A stretch of DNA of 64,000 nt from Brugia malayi (GCF_000002995.4 NW_025062479.1:21696721-21760720), one strand, 5' to 3'. Positions 1-12,926 are shown, numbered from the stretch's first letter. The notes: generated by a model from the letters alone, not told the origin. A program made the numbers and translations.

Positions 1-257
1 TTTTTTCTATTTTTTTTTTTTTTTTTAGAATATGTTAGTTTCCTTCGCAGTGAAGTTATCATAAGTGGTACTAGGAAAAGAGGCAAAGCCATCTTTGCGT
101 TTCATTTAAATTTTATTCAACCTTATTGAAAATAATCTTAACATAACCTCAACCACCCAATAAAATCAATTGACAAGTAGACAAGGTTTCCAATTCGCAC
201 GAAATTAAAGCTATACAGAAACATGAAAACATACTGAAATTCTTAAAAATATCAAAC

Positions 258-669
258 CTTATTCCTGAAGTGTTTTTCATGAGAAAATCAATCCATTTTT
301 TAGCATAACTGCAAACAGTTGAAAAACTCATAACGACGAATTCTTTTCGTAAATATGTCAGAAATATTTCATTCATTTCAAAATCTGGGCACTCCACTGA
401 AAGATCCGAAACTGCTTGTAAACAAAGATCTATCTGACCATTAGCGAATATTCTTAAAAGTTGTTCTGAAATTAATTAAGTTTTGAATTAAATATCATCG
501 CTTTCATAAATTTAGAATTCAAACTCGTGTGAATTTATTCATGCGTCAAACTTGAATGGTATATCACTATAAAATATTTAAGGAGCAGAAAAATATAAAA
601 CTTGCGTGGAAGCGTACTACTCTCATTCTTCAGTATGCTGCATATTTCTTGTTTATTATACAGTTTTGC
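258..669 (-). CDS. Partial unknown gene downstream of VHL, two predicted exons
   Basis: Two exons can be predicted on the minus strand: 669-621 (after a TTCTTTAG acceptor) and 465-258 (after TTAATTTCAG). Their phases agree: the first ends with one base of a codon and the second starts with two. The second exon encodes about 69 residues without a stop, rich in Leu, Phe and Cys, including FANGQIDLCLQAVSDLSVE. I do not recognise the family and see no clear motif. It lies about 300 bp behind the VHL stop on the same strand, so it could be the next gene of a cluster. Its start is not resolved; an ATG at 832 opens a 29-codon frame (MADLEIRQKDH...) that lacks a usable donor. The 3' end probably continues beyond position 1: the exon ends in phase 2 at a GTTTGATA donor, and I see no convincing next exon in 1-257. 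Confidence 0.42.
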
Positions 670-961
670 CTAAAGAATGAGAAATGTTAGAGAAATCAAA
701 AATAACATCTAAAAAAAATCAGAGCACAAGCAAAATAAAATTTCAATATCCTTGAGAAAAAAAATTAATTAAAAATCCAAAATATGTGATTTCGTTGCTA
801 TGGTCTTTTTGACGTATTTCCAAATCAGCCATAATGCTACCTCTTGGTCAAGTTAATTAAAGTGAGTTAGCTTCCAATTATGTATTCTTGCTTTGTTATC
901 TGAGTCAGATTTCAGAAAGTTTTTTTTTTTTTTTTTTTTTCTTAAAATATAATGAATTACA

Positions 962-2682
962 TCAATTTTCTTCGATATTTTCCATCTGATTTTCGACTTC
1001 CCTCCATTCAGCGCCAGCGACTTCGAGTGGTTCTTGCAGTCTGACATTACTGTTATGATTAGGACGCAAAAGATTACGCGAAGTGGATAAAAAATTCAAT
1101 GCCTCCTGATATATTCGCTTCCGCCGGATGTAAAAATAGATGTCAAACTAAACAAACTATAATTAAAACAATTTAAAAAAAAAACTTTAACAGTGTACTT
1201 TAAACATCATCTGTTACAATAAATACAATTTATTGATTTATAGATCATAAGACATGCATTGAACACAAACTAATTTAATGAAATATAACATAAATGTATG
1301 AGAACACCTATGAATTAAACCAAAGCATTCCATATGATATGTAGATGAAAACAAATATGCAGATGTATAGTTAGCTTTCCACTCATATTTTCCACTTATA
1401 TAGGTTTATTTTAAGCAAATAAAATAAACTTATGCATATCGAAATATAAATTCAAAACACAAAAGGCTAACCTTTATAAGCTCTGGGACAGGAAGCCAAT
1501 ACAAAGCGTACTGCTGTTTGTGAAATAGTTCTCCGATATGCTCAACAGCTGCTTCAAACAACGTAGGCACTACAAAAATATATCAGGAAAAATACAAAAA
1601 CAATAGTTTCGAAAAGCAAAAATAGCTATTCCAAATAAAATAATTTTCTTCATTAACGTTTGAATTTTACACCATAAAAAAATCAGTATTTAATGTTTTG
1701 ACGAAACTGTATCCAAATGAATGAAGACATATACATCAAATTTTCCTTTCATTTATGTAATGTTAAATTGTGTTGAAGCCTTCAATTTCTCTGTAATTCT
1801 GCCAATTTCATCAAATTTGAAATATAATTACTAAATTAATTGCAAAGTCACTAAGAACATTATAGGAAGTGTAAAAACCTTTTTGAGTGATGAAAACAAT
1901 TCCTGTATGACAGAGACGCTTAGTGATAGCAAAAACTTCAGTACGATCAGGTAAAAACTGTGCAGTTGCACCGTTTCGTATAAATCGTGCTACCCAATAA
2001 TGTCCTGCAGTACGGAACAGTGTAATTAACTAGAGTGCGAATTTAATTTCCAATCCTACTTAAAAAATTTGAACAGTTCAAAATTAAAACAGATTTAGGT
2101 ATTGTGATAAAATGCGTCCAAATTGCCAGCAGTTAAAGTACTAATACAAAATCACAAAAACTATCTTTACAGCAGAACTTGCTTAAAGTATATGAAGTTA
2201 GAAAAAGATACTTACCAATAAATGTGGTTAATTTCACTACTTCACGTGAGTCGAGCTTCAAATAATAAACTAAATTACCCTAAAAAAAAAGAACTGCAGA
2301 CTGAAAATTCTAGCGATCACTCCTATCTGCATCTTAATCTTTAATATAAATCAGTGTAAATCAACCTTAACGGAGTTCGATGATAACTGATATTATTGTT
2401 ATTGTGGTCAGAATATCTCACCTTGATAAGACATAAAATAACCCAAATTATAAACAGTAATAAATAAGCTAACACAAGCAGCTATCTGAATTTCAATGTG
2501 CTCATGTAATAAAGTATTACATACACAATACTTACTTGGAAATCAATCCAGCAAAGATCAACAGTATCGTTAGAATTATTGATAAATCGAATGTTCACTT
2601 CCTCAACGCTCCTAACAGACCTATATCCAGGATTGAAAATCTTTCCCACAATAAACGAGTCAACCCGAAATTCACTTGACAT
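962..2682 (-). CDS. vhl-1: von Hippel-Lindau tumour suppressor homologue (VHL)
   Basis: Substrate-recognition subunit of the Elongin B/C-Cullin-2 ubiquitin ligase, which captures prolyl-hydroxylated HIF-alpha. Five exons: 2682-2536, 2279-2216, 2004-1879, 1569-1472 and 1147-962, with consistent phases, giving 206 aa. The beta domain starts at about residue 23 with SVEEVNIRFINNSNDTVDLC, matching the human stretch around residues 70-85. The substrate pocket is recognisable: a Tyr in the Y98 region, then T-F-x-G-H-Y-W, in which the His and Trp equivalent to H115 and W117 are kept while human S111-Y112 read T-F. The C-terminal part (LFEAAVEHIGELFHKQQYAL onwards) would be the alpha domain that contacts Elongin C. 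The last exon adds an acidic tail ending ENIEEN. The start is the first ATG of the open exon; an AACTTCAG about 30 bp upstream could be a trans-splice acceptor. The family call is firm and exon limits are probable. Confidence 0.9.
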
Positions 2683-3182
2683 CTACTACGGCAACTCAAC
2701 AATAATACACTCACCTGAAGTTAAATTCCTCAGTTAACTCCCTACAACATTGGACACAATTGCTAAATGAAACCAAACCATGCGAACTTTTAGGACCACA
2801 ACCACCTGCACATCACGGTTCAGTAACATACTCCACCACTAACCTTGTTACCCAGGTAGCACTAAAGGATTTCATCAATTTCGAGTTAACTACTAGTCTT
2901 ATGACAGAAAAAAACAAGCCAATTACTACGGGAAATCAAATTATATCGATCACCAACATCTTTCCACATGAAACGTGCATCAAAATTTACTCAAAACCAA
3001 CTTTGCGCCCGTCCAAAACGATAATTTTTGTATGAAGTCTTGGAAAACGAAATGGTTTATAGAACCAATTTGGGAAGAATATTCATTGCCAACATATTTA
3101 TCCAGCATATTTTCATACAATTACTAAAGAGTGAACATAAAACAACAAGCAAGAAGGGAATACGGCTGATGCCAATCAAAAA
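2683..3182. other. Intergenic TCTP-VHL spacer
   Basis: About 500 bp between two same-strand genes, holding the TCTP 3' UTR and the VHL leader. A plus-strand open frame of 91 codons (2760-3035) lacks splice signals and family similarity and is probably chance. A TTTAACTTCAG at about 2716 (minus strand) is a plausible spliced-leader acceptor for VHL. Confidence 0.5.
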
Positions 3183-4573
3183 TCATTGTTTTTCTTCAAT
3201 GAGTGCCTCCTTCACAAGCATCAAATAGGGCACCTCACCATCTTCTTCATCTCGATATTCTACTACAGCTACTTGTCCCTCACCTTGACCTTCGGCCATA
3301 CGCTCACCTAGAAAATAGTTTATTAAAATCTTGTTTGTTAAGCATGTTATAGAATTCAACAAGCCGACCGAAAGAAAATTGATAAGAGCGTATAAATCTA
3401 AGCTTTATTTTTCTAAATGTTTGAAATCAATTTTGCTTTAACAAATTAAACGTTGTACAGAATCAGACAACAAATATCATACCGATGAAGAACTGCAACT
3501 GTTTAAATCGGTCCTTGCTCAGAAGTGATACAACCCAAGCTTGAATCTTCCGCTTAAACTCGCTAATTTCTGCTTCCGATTTGCCATTTTTTTGCATTAG
3601 TTCAACTACTTTTTTCATAAATGATTTGCAGTACGACTTGAAGGTAGCCAAATCCTCATAACAATTCATTTCCTGCAGAAATCTGAATAACCTAAGAAAA
3701 CTAAATAGTTCTTGAAACAGTAAAATTAACTTTGAAATCCATATCAGCATGAACATTCCAAACCTATAGAATTTTAAACCGATACGTGAAATGCAGTTAT
3801 ATGAGCAGTACTAAAACATTACTTGTAGCCGATGGTTGAGCACAAAATCGATACCCCGTTCAACACATTCTTCGCTACCTTCATCACCATCTTCACCTTC
3901 AGCTGAAGGATTTGCACCAGCAAGCTGAATTTCTCCTTCTCTCCTTACTACTTGCCGTCCTTTGAACTCCCAAATCAATCCATCTACTAACTTCATTGGG
4001 AACGAGTCCGACGCAAGCTCGTCATCTAAATATAAGTATTCAATTGAACATTTATTATGAATCATTTTATAATATTATCGCTGAGAAACGCAAATTCATA
4101 TTCCAAAACCAGATATATAAATCTGTTTCACATCGATAGTATGGAAATTGCAATTTGGACATACAACTTACTAACTCATACGACAAAAACCCCTTTCATA
4201 AGTGTGACAAATAAGGAGAAAAATTACAACAATAAAATAAAACTCAATTCTTGATTTCATTTTAAAAAGTTGTAGGATAACAATTAAGATATATCGAAAG
4301 ACATATTTCAGTTATCAAAACATGTTCTGCCACATTATACTCGTCCAGTGAACATAGAAAGCTACAAGCAGTATATTCTGTTCGCCAATAACTAGCTCAC
4401 AGTAACTGTTCTCGAGCCTCGTTCATTGGACCTAAGGAATATGGCTAAATGGATAATCATTAAAAAACTAGTAGTTAAACATATATTTATCATTCACCCC
4501 ATTTTCTCACTATTTTCGGATTTAACAAAATGAAAAGACACCTACCTGTGAATGCATCCTTGAAGATCAACAT
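3183..4573 (-). CDS. tct-1: Translationally controlled tumour protein (TCTP / histamine-releasing factor)
   Basis: Abundant cytosolic growth-related, calcium- and tubulin-binding protein; parasite homologues are secreted and act as histamine-releasing factors. Four exons (4573-4546, 4025-3823, 3672-3483, 3307-3183) join in phase to give 181 aa, the usual filarial length. It starts MLIFKDAFTDDELASD. TCTP signature 1 is present at residues 45-53 (AGANPSAEG), followed by an acidic flexible loop. Signature 2 lies in the exon encoding FKSYCKSFMKKVVELM, and the protein ends LMLVKEALIEEKQ. The first exon is only 28 bp and is identified by the ATG and the donor CACAG/GTAGG. The gene sits between P0 and VHL on the same strand with about 500 bp on each side. 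A CGTTTTTAG about 40 bp upstream of the ATG is a possible trans-splice site. Very secure identification. Confidence 0.96.
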
Positions 4574-5077
4574 ATCGTTGCAAGCACACTTCACTTGTTC
4601 ATAAAATTTTTACCTAAAAACGAGAAACCGGGAATCTGAACACCTTACGAGTGAATCACACAAGTTCAAGCTGCGAATGACGAAGCATAACAACACTCAT
4701 AAACCAATCATACGACCCCAAACTTCCGAGACAAAACACAGCACCCGACCCACCACTCCCCCACCTTCTTCACAACACTGATCAATTGTTTCCGACACGT
4801 CAGCACTCTCAAAGAGGAAAGACACCACTGACCTGGTCTATTCTCACTCATTCTGCACTATTCTCGTTATCAAATTCAAGCATCACCAAAACTGATTCTT
4901 TTCAATCGAATTAAACTAGCACATATAGGCGAAAACGCCATTCTTATTAACAAGAAAGCTCGCGGAAGTAGCAAATGGTATCAACAATTCTTGCAAAATA
5001 AATGGCAAAAAAGCAATATTTATTAAATCAACAAAATTCAACAAATAAGGGATGTATATAAGAAATATATGATGTAC
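4574..5077. other. Intergenic P0-TCTP spacer
   Basis: About 500 bp containing the P0 3' UTR (minus-strand AATAAA at 5024-5019, about 55 nt after the P0 stop) and the TCTP leader. No coding potential seen. It is slightly richer in C (CCACCACTCCCCCACC) than its surroundings. Confidence 0.55.
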
Positions 5078-6531
5078 TTAATCGAAAAGTCCGAATCCCA
5101 TATCTTCATCTTCTGATGATTCTTCCTTCTTGGCTTCTTCTTTCTTCGATGACTCTTCCGGCTTAACAGATTCTGCTGATGGAGCGGTAGATGCTGTTGC
5201 TACCACTGGTGCTGCAAACTTGGTTGGATCTGCTAAAAATTCCTTGATCTGAAAAAAAAAAGTAACAGTAAGCAAGTTGTGGGACGTAATATGCCAAAAT
5301 ACATAAAAATATGATAATTAATGAACTTGGGAAACAAAAAAATTTGAACCTTTTCTGCCTCCTTCATCTCGATGTTAGCTTCCACAGCAATAGCTAATAG
5401 ATTTTTGAATGCATTTGCTATGGAATGCGGTATTGATGCAAGCGTCGGATGACCAATAGCCAAAGACACTGCCGCGACATTTTGCACACCTTTCAAGAAC
5501 TTGGCACGAATATCATCCGGTGTCATATCGAGAACTTCCGGTGCAAAAACAGTCCCATTCTCATAAACCTTTGAAAGAGCATTTTTACACATTACTGATA
5601 AAAAAGTTTCCAACCTACTAACAAATGCTATTATTTGAAATAAACAAATAGGAGAAATGATCAAATTGCCTCCTCACAAAAGCTTTCAAAGTATTATAAT
5701 TCCAATTAAGTTCCACACCTGCCGCACAACAAGACCGTAAGAAAACGGCATAATGTTCAGCATATTCAAGAGAGCGGACTCAGAAGCTCCCACTTTCTCG
5801 CCAGTCTTGATTAAATGTACTTCGTTGAGAATTTCAATAGTTCCACGAGAAATCTTTGTTGGGATTTGTAAAGCTTGGAAAAAAGATGTTTTCTCCGGTC
5901 CCATACCAGTATTCTGAGGTGGTAACTTGACATCACATGGTGCAATGGCACCAGCCTTAGCAGGAGCACCCTGAAAGAACAAAATTCATCAACGCCTATT
6001 CATAACGAATTCCATAAAAATTTCAGTAAAAGTACAACATATAAGATAATAGCAGAAGTCCCTTCCCATCGGTATGAAACTTTTCGTACTCTTGAACCTA
6101 CTATACATTCGGAAAGTATCTCAGAATCTTACACGTCGATTTTCCAATAATTTAGCTCGAATTTCGCTCAGATCACCATTGGTAAAAACGAATCCAACGT
6201 TGCCAACAATGTGCGGTAGAAGCTTTTCGAGGTCTGGATTGGTCTGTAGATGACCACGGATTGCCTTCCGAATCATAGTGTTCTTACCCATCAAAATGTC
6301 TGCATGACCTAAATCCTAATCATTAACTTGCCAGTTCAGAAAGCTCATAATGTGCTACTATTGTGAAGGTTAAATGATAACATCACCTCTCATGGCTTGA
6401 CGAATTTCTTGCATTTGCTTTGAGCCAACATTATCCACCCCAACAATGAAACATTTTGGATATTCCTCCAACAATTCCACAATTTTTACGAAATAATTCG
6501 CTTTCCACGTTGCTTTGTCTTCCCTGCCCAT
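5078..6531 (-). CDS. rla-0: 60S acidic ribosomal protein P0 (RPLP0)
   Basis: Base of the large-subunit stalk: the N-terminal L10-like domain binds rRNA, and the C-terminal part anchors the P1/P2 dimers that recruit elongation factors. Five exons: 6531-6387, 6308-6133, 5970-5719, 5568-5350 and 5248-5078, with phases agreeing throughout, giving 320 aa, the normal length. It starts [20 protein letters not shown]. The middle exon carries the conserved [15 protein letters not shown] and [11 protein letters not shown] stretches. The C-terminus is a lysine/glutamate hinge followed by the universal stalk tail [12 protein letters not shown]. An AATAAA lies about 55 nt after the stop. It is the first gene of a same-strand group followed by TCTP and VHL. 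Secure. Confidence 0.97.
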
Positions 6532-9145
6532 CTTCGTGAGACAAGGATCGTCCTAAGCCTCTTTTATGAACGTTTTAAAGACCTGAAATACTTTGGGAAA
6601 AATAATGAACTGATAAAACAGAAGTCTCTAAAATAAATATCTAATCCTTCTGAAGGAAGAGCCCAACAACAGGCAAGCACATCCCACCTGACTAACCCAC
6701 CCAATTCCCAGACAACCCCACCATCACTGTGCCTACAGACCACACATCACTATAAACGCGTAAACCCAAATTTCATTGCAAGAAGCACCGTAATCGAACA
6801 ATTGGCACATGAGTAATGATGTCTATAACAGCACAAAATGGAATTATAAAGAGTAGTTTTGAATTTTTTTACAATTAAAATTTTATTTTACTCTTTTAAT
6901 TGCATCCTTTTGAATCCTTTTTTTCTTAATTGGCATACTTACAATTTGCTCAATGTTATATGCAAAGAAGCATTTATTAGAGATTATATTACTGATTTAA
7001 TTGTACTTTTTTTTTTTAAATTTTTTTTTAGACGACTACTGAATGTCAATGAATGAATGAAATTCGGAAGTAATTCCGTTCTGTTTTTTTATCTTACGAT
7101 TATTCATTGTTCAACTGATAGTCAATGATCAATCAAGAAACAGAATAGATTGCTCTCAACTTTTCATTTCTTTTGTAACACTGAAAGATTGCAAGTGAAC
7201 GGAGCAATTGAGGTAAAATGAGCAAAGTACAGAATGTGATTGCTAGAATGAGAGCAGTTGGTTAGCTATTAACATGGTTCAGCTTTAACAAATATAATTA
7301 TTTTTGTTTCAGAATATGGTATATTTCATAAATAAAACTTCAATGACAACTTTTAATAAGTCATTTGAGTATTATCAACAAATTTAAAACAATTTTAAGA
7401 TATTTTGCATAGAAGTAAAGAAGCAAAAGAAAAAAAAAATCGGTGGAGAGTTTAAGAATCGATGAATTGGAATGAAAAAATTCTACTGCTTTTTTTTTTT
7501 CTTGTGCAATCCTAGTTCCATTCTGGCTCATAATTTCAATTTCACGGAGAAGAAGCCTATCGCTGAATTTAAATTATTTTAAATAGATATAATTATATTT
7601 TTAGAAATTATGAAAAAATGATTTTTGAAATTGTCAATGGATAAGGAAGGAAATAATGATAACAGATGATTAATCAACTGTTTATTTAATTGTTGAAGTA
7701 AAACAGAATTAAGTTTATTCCAAATGCCATTTCCAAATAAAATTTGATATGAATTTTTTGATATTTTTTCTTCTTCAAAATGAATTAAATCTTATTCCAG
7801 ATTAATTCAATGTAATGTTCATTTATATATTTTGTAATGAATAAATTCAAAAATTACTCATTATCAACTAGGATTAATGAAGAAATTTTGACGTTAAATT
7901 TTACATGAATTAGCTATGATGACAAAGTTTAAAAAATATTTTAGTTTAGTTTTTATTTTTGTTACGTTAATGATAATATGCCATAGAACAAATCATCATT
8001 TAAAACCATCTGTTAATCTTTTCTTGAAAATACTAACAAATGCTTTCGAGAGGCGACTATTTTGTCGTTTATCATTACACTATGTGATTTTTTTTTTTTT
8101 TTTTCTTTTACACTTTTTTGCTTCCCAAAATTCTCTATAAATACGAGAAGTGAACAATTTAATGCTACTAAGGTATTCACAAATGAGAAGCATTTCGTTT
8201 ATGCTAAAATCATTTTGCTACTTTCTTATATTGTCTCTACATTCTTTCATAATTTCGTGAAAATTATTCCAAGAAAGATTTACCTTTTAATAAAATTCCA
8301 TTTCAATTATAATTGCACACACTGTTGAATTTTTTATAATTTTGTGCTATTCATTTGTATAGGAAATTATATGTATAAGATTAACTGAAAATCATTTTTG
8401 ATATTAAATTCTATTTTGTTTTAGCATCGATTTAAATGAATACAACACAATAAAAGTATTTATCAAAGAGTTTAACAAGAATAAATCTACATTTATATGC
8501 TTTCCTTATGCAAAACTACCAAAATATAGTGAAATTTAGAAATGTGTTGTTGTAAAAATTTCAAATTTTTTCCAAAAAAAAATTTTTTTTTTTTGATTTT
8601 TGTAATTTTGAGATTTCTCAGTGTAAATTAATGAGAGAGTAAAAATCGGAAAAAAAGAAAAAAAGGAAAATGAGAAGGGTTCTAACAGAACATAAAGTAA
8701 CTTTCATAATTTTTATGAACTGTCAAATTTTAAACTTTACTTTATGTTGAAGAAGTTAATTAGTTACAGTACCACTTGCTAGTGAGAACTGGCAAATGAT
8801 ACTTAACTGATCCAAGTTCCATCTTTTATTCAAACTTATTTCATCAAAAATTTATTTACCATTACCATTACCTGTTATCTGCATTAAATCGCATTAGTTA
8901 TACAAAAATACTGTTTATGCTTCTTCTTAAATTAATCTAATTAGCAATTAATTCATTAATTTTAAGTTTAAAAGTAAAATTAATCATTTTGCTTTTATAT
9001 TGGCATATTGTAAAAGCTCGAAACGAACATTTCGCTTTTTAATTTTTAGCAATGATTGTCATTAATAAATTTCTTGTTTCGTTGAATTCATTTCTCAATT
9101 GAATTAGAGTGAAATCATCAAAAAACTTCAGATAAATTACTAAAA
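6532..9145. other. Divergent intergenic region, P0 and aldo-keto reductase
   Basis: About 2.6 kb between the start of P0 (minus) and the aldo-keto reductase (plus), so it should hold both promoters. It is AT-rich with many poly-T runs. Two overlapping plus-strand frames at 7916-8328 encode mostly Phe, Leu and Ile; they arise from poly-T and show no splice structure. I see no RNA gene. Confidence 0.5.
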
Positions 9146-11906
9146 ATGGCGGTGCCAGCAATTCGTCTTTCGAGCGGTATAAAAATGCCAATCATTGGTT
9201 TAGGAATGTGGTTGGTTCGTCCTGTTATCCTTCTTTTTTTTTTGAGCAATTTCTTTTAAATTTCTAATTAACAGTACATTTTTCACAAAATCTAAGAAGT
9301 GCCAACAGTTTTTTTTTTCTTCTTTCTTTTTTTTTTGAAATGACATTGATTCTCTTTTGAAGCATTATTATTTTTCAAAAATATTACTCAAGTATTGAGA
9401 AGTATTAGTTGAAAATTTAAATGTGAAATTTTAGTCCAAACCCGGTGAAGCATCTGAATCAGTTCGATATGCATTAAACAATGGTTATCGACTAATTGAT
9501 ACAGCTGCTTGTTATTTTAATGAGCAAGATTTGGGTAAGGTTTTAGATGAAGAATATATCAAACCTGGTAAACTAAAGAGAGAAGATGTATTCATTACTA
9601 CAAAGGTAAATTTTATCATTTTTATATCATAGATTATCATTTTTATTTTATGTTGATCCAAACCTTTCTTCGATTTTTTTTTTTTTTTTTCAAATGCACA
9701 AAAGAACGAAAACGAAATACTAAATCAATTATCTTCAAAAAGTTTAGCTTTTTATTTTCCTTCCAAATTATCTTTTATTGTATTTAGTAAATATAAAATT
9801 TTCGCAGTTTACAATTTTTGTAATTATATTGATTTCATTTCTTTGTATTATAGAATTTTTAGCTAATAAGAAGTTAAAGTTTTAATTATTTATTGATGAA
9901 CTGTTAATAGCAAATTGTTAATTGTTCTAAAAACATAAACATTAAGTGCAGAACAAGTAAAACTTACTTCAAATTGAAAATACTTCTTCACATAACAATA
10001 CTTCTACATGCACTGTTAAAAAATATTTTGAAAACAAAACTTAACTTTTGTTCAACAAAAAAAATGAAAAACGAAGGTGTCAGAACTTAAGTTTGCTTTT
10101 CAAAATATCTTTAACAATTCATACAAAATTGAAATAATTTTAAAAATGAAATATTCCTAAGCAACAATTTACAATTATTTTGATTATTTTGCAGTTATGG
10201 TGTACACATAATCGTGCAAAAGAAGTAGAAGGACAATTATGTCAATCGTTGGAGAAATTACGAACAAATTATGCAGATTTGTATCTCATTCATATGCCAA
10301 CTTCTTTTGATGTCAGTTTCTAATTATTAAGTTAACTTCACTTTTAAATTTTTAACTTATTTCATTTGAAACTTTATCTGATTCAAAAATTTTAAGCAAT
10401 TTTAAACTTCCAGTTTTTATTAATCTGTCCAAATGAAAATTGCACGAAAATTAGTTCAAATCAAATTCGATATTTCGAGAAAAGATTCTGTTGCTTTCAT
10501 TTTTTTTTTTTTTACAGCATGAAATGAAGAAACCGGATACCTCAGATTCATTGGAAAAGTTGTGGACTGTTAGTTTACTGTCATTTTATCAATTTAATTC
10601 ATTTTATAACTTTGCTAGTTTTTAAAAATACTAAAAATTAGGAAGTTGTTGTGATAATTTGTACGAGATGGAAATTTTATTTCTTTTATAGGGTATGGAA
10701 GGCGTATTCAAAAAAGGTTTGACGAAAGCAATTGGTGTTTCAAATTTTAGTATTAATCAAATTGAAAGAGTGCAAAAGTCAGCGTCCACAAAAATTCACA
10801 ACGTTCAGGTTAAAATTTATGTTAAATTTGTAAGATTATTGCTGCTTAAGATGACAATGTGAAAAATTTTATCTTTTGGATGGAGAAAAAAAAAGCTTTT
10901 CAAAATTTTCATTTCATTTAATTAATAGTTATTTAATTAAAATTTAATTAACACAACCTTTAAAAAAACATTAATTTCTGTTAAAATACTTATGAAATCA
11001 AAAAATGTATTTTTGATTCCATAAAGATTTATTTTTTCGAACTTTGTGTAACTTACAGGTAGAATGTCACCTGTATTTTCCACAATTTGAATTACACGAA
11101 GTATGCAAAAAGCATGGTATCTCATTAACAGCATATGCACCACTTGGATCACCTGGACGAGTTGATTGGGAAGTTCCAAAAAGAGGGTAAGATTTCTGAA
11201 AATTGAAGAAATAATTCCAAATTTTATAAAGTAAAGTTGTATTTTTGTTTTGAAACTTTCACTTAATTTATTTATTTGTTATTAGTAATAATAATAATAA
11301 CTAAAATTTACCATTTAGGAAGATGCAATGGGCAGAGGCAAAAGCAGTTTTGGAAGATGAAATAGTGAAAAAACTTAGCAAAAAATATGGGAAAACTCCA
11401 GCTCAAATATGTTTGAGATACCTTATTGAGCGTGGCATTTCTGTTATTCCAAAAAGTGTCAAGGAGCATAGAGTCAAGGAGAATTTTGATGTATTATCAA
11501 TTTTATCAAATTTAAATTTTTTTTTTTATCAGATTTTTTATCAAACTGAAATATATTAAATTAACAGATTACCTAACACAAATTAACACTCTCAAGTAAT
11601 TCTTGAAAGTAAATTATTCCTTCTTTTATCAGGTATTTGATTTCAAACTTACCGAAAGTGAAGTGGAAGAATTAAAAAATGTCAAGAATCGTCAACGTCT
11701 TTTCTTTTTCGATTAGTAAATTTTTTAAATTATTTTAATGATTATTTTACATCCTGTATATTTTTGGTTTTTTAAAATCTTCAAATAAGTCAGCAAATTG
11801 TTTGTTTAAAATAATTCAAAAATTTATTTCAAATATTCAACTGATAAATTTATTTTTCAGCATGATCAATCATCCGGAAGATCCATTTAAACATGAGCGC
11901 ACATGA
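9146..11906 (+). CDS. Aldo-keto reductase (AKR superfamily)
   Basis: NAD(P)H-dependent reduction of carbonyl substrates in the cytosol on a TIM barrel. Nine exons: 9146-9214, 9435-9605, 10195-10311, 10518-10568, 10692-10808, 11059-11186, 11319-11490, 11633-11715 and 11861-11906, all in phase, giving 317 aa, the family length. The AKR signature GYRLIDTAACYFNEQDLG supplies catalytic Asp and Tyr; DVFITTKLW supplies the Lys and DLYLIHMP the His, so the tetrad is complete. Further signatures are GLTKAIGVSNF and the cofactor-binding IPKSVKEHRVKEN. The exon 8 donor (CGATTA/GTAAA) must be used; reading through would hit a TAG two codons after FFF. The C-terminus after splicing is NHPEDPFKHERT. An AATAAA is at 12022-12027. 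The substrate cannot be predicted. Confidence 0.95.
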
Positions 11907-12926
11907 AACTGTCATTGAAATTAATTAATATTAGCATTAGTGTTTACTAACATTTGATATCAAATATTTTTTGTCATAGTTTTTTTCCACTTCTTTTTTA
12001 AATTTTTATTAGATCTAATTTAATAAATGATTTTCTGATTTATCCTTGTGCTATAGCAATCATTGCTTTACATCTCGTATTTTGATTATGAGAAGAAAGC
12101 AACTATATATCAAAAATATATTTCAAATATCAAATCGAAATTTTGATGAATGATATTTTTGCTGTAAATTAAAACAATAAGTAGCGAAATTTTGTTGATA
12201 GGAAATTTTTGTCTTTATTATTTACACATACAATAACAGCTTTTTAAACTGCAATAGCTCCAGCAACATAAATATTTGTTAGACATATATTGGAGAACTA
12301 AATTACCAGACAGAATATTTATTATTTTATTTTAATATTAGTTCACTAAAAACGGTACCTAAAGAATTTTAATTGAGAACAGTTTTGGCACATCGAGCGG
12401 ATTAGCTCCAATTTTCTCATTCGAAAGATGAAATCTGCCACATGCCAAATTTTACAAAAGTGAATATATCAGTGATAAATAAATATTTACAAATCACTGG
12501 CTCATTCTTTTGAGATTTCAGATTGTAATCGAATGTGATTTTTGATTTCTGCTGCTTTAGAAATTTTCAAATCCACAAAAACTATTATAATTACTATTAT
12601 AATTCAAATATATTTTGAAAAACTTATTTTATTAAATTTATTCAATGCTTAAAATTTAATTAAAGCTGTAATGCATATAAGTATGAATAGCAAAATTATT
12701 ACTGAATTTAAATCATTTTATCATAAACCAATGATCAGTTCATTAGACAAGAGATTTTGGAATTAATAAACACATACAAAAAAAAAAAATTAGTTTATCA
12801 ATAAAGTATGAATCAAGATATATGGACATACGAGAACAATAAGTGAGTATAGTCATGGCACTTTTAATGAGCAAGTTTTGTTCAAAAAAAAAAAAAAGAA
12901 GAAATCATTTGAAAAGCTTAAATTTA
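11907..12926. other. Convergent intergenic region
   Basis: About 1 kb between the 3' ends of the aldo-keto reductase (plus) and the P-glycoprotein (minus). It contains the reductase polyadenylation signal. No frame with splice support was found. Confidence 0.5.

Noticed and set aside
2760..3228. Two plus-strand frames between VHL and TCTP
   Set aside because: They sit in the spacer and overlap the TCTP last exon in antisense; no family or splice support.
7916..8328. Plus-strand Phe/Leu-rich frames
   Set aside because: Produced by poly-T tracts; low-complexity translation.
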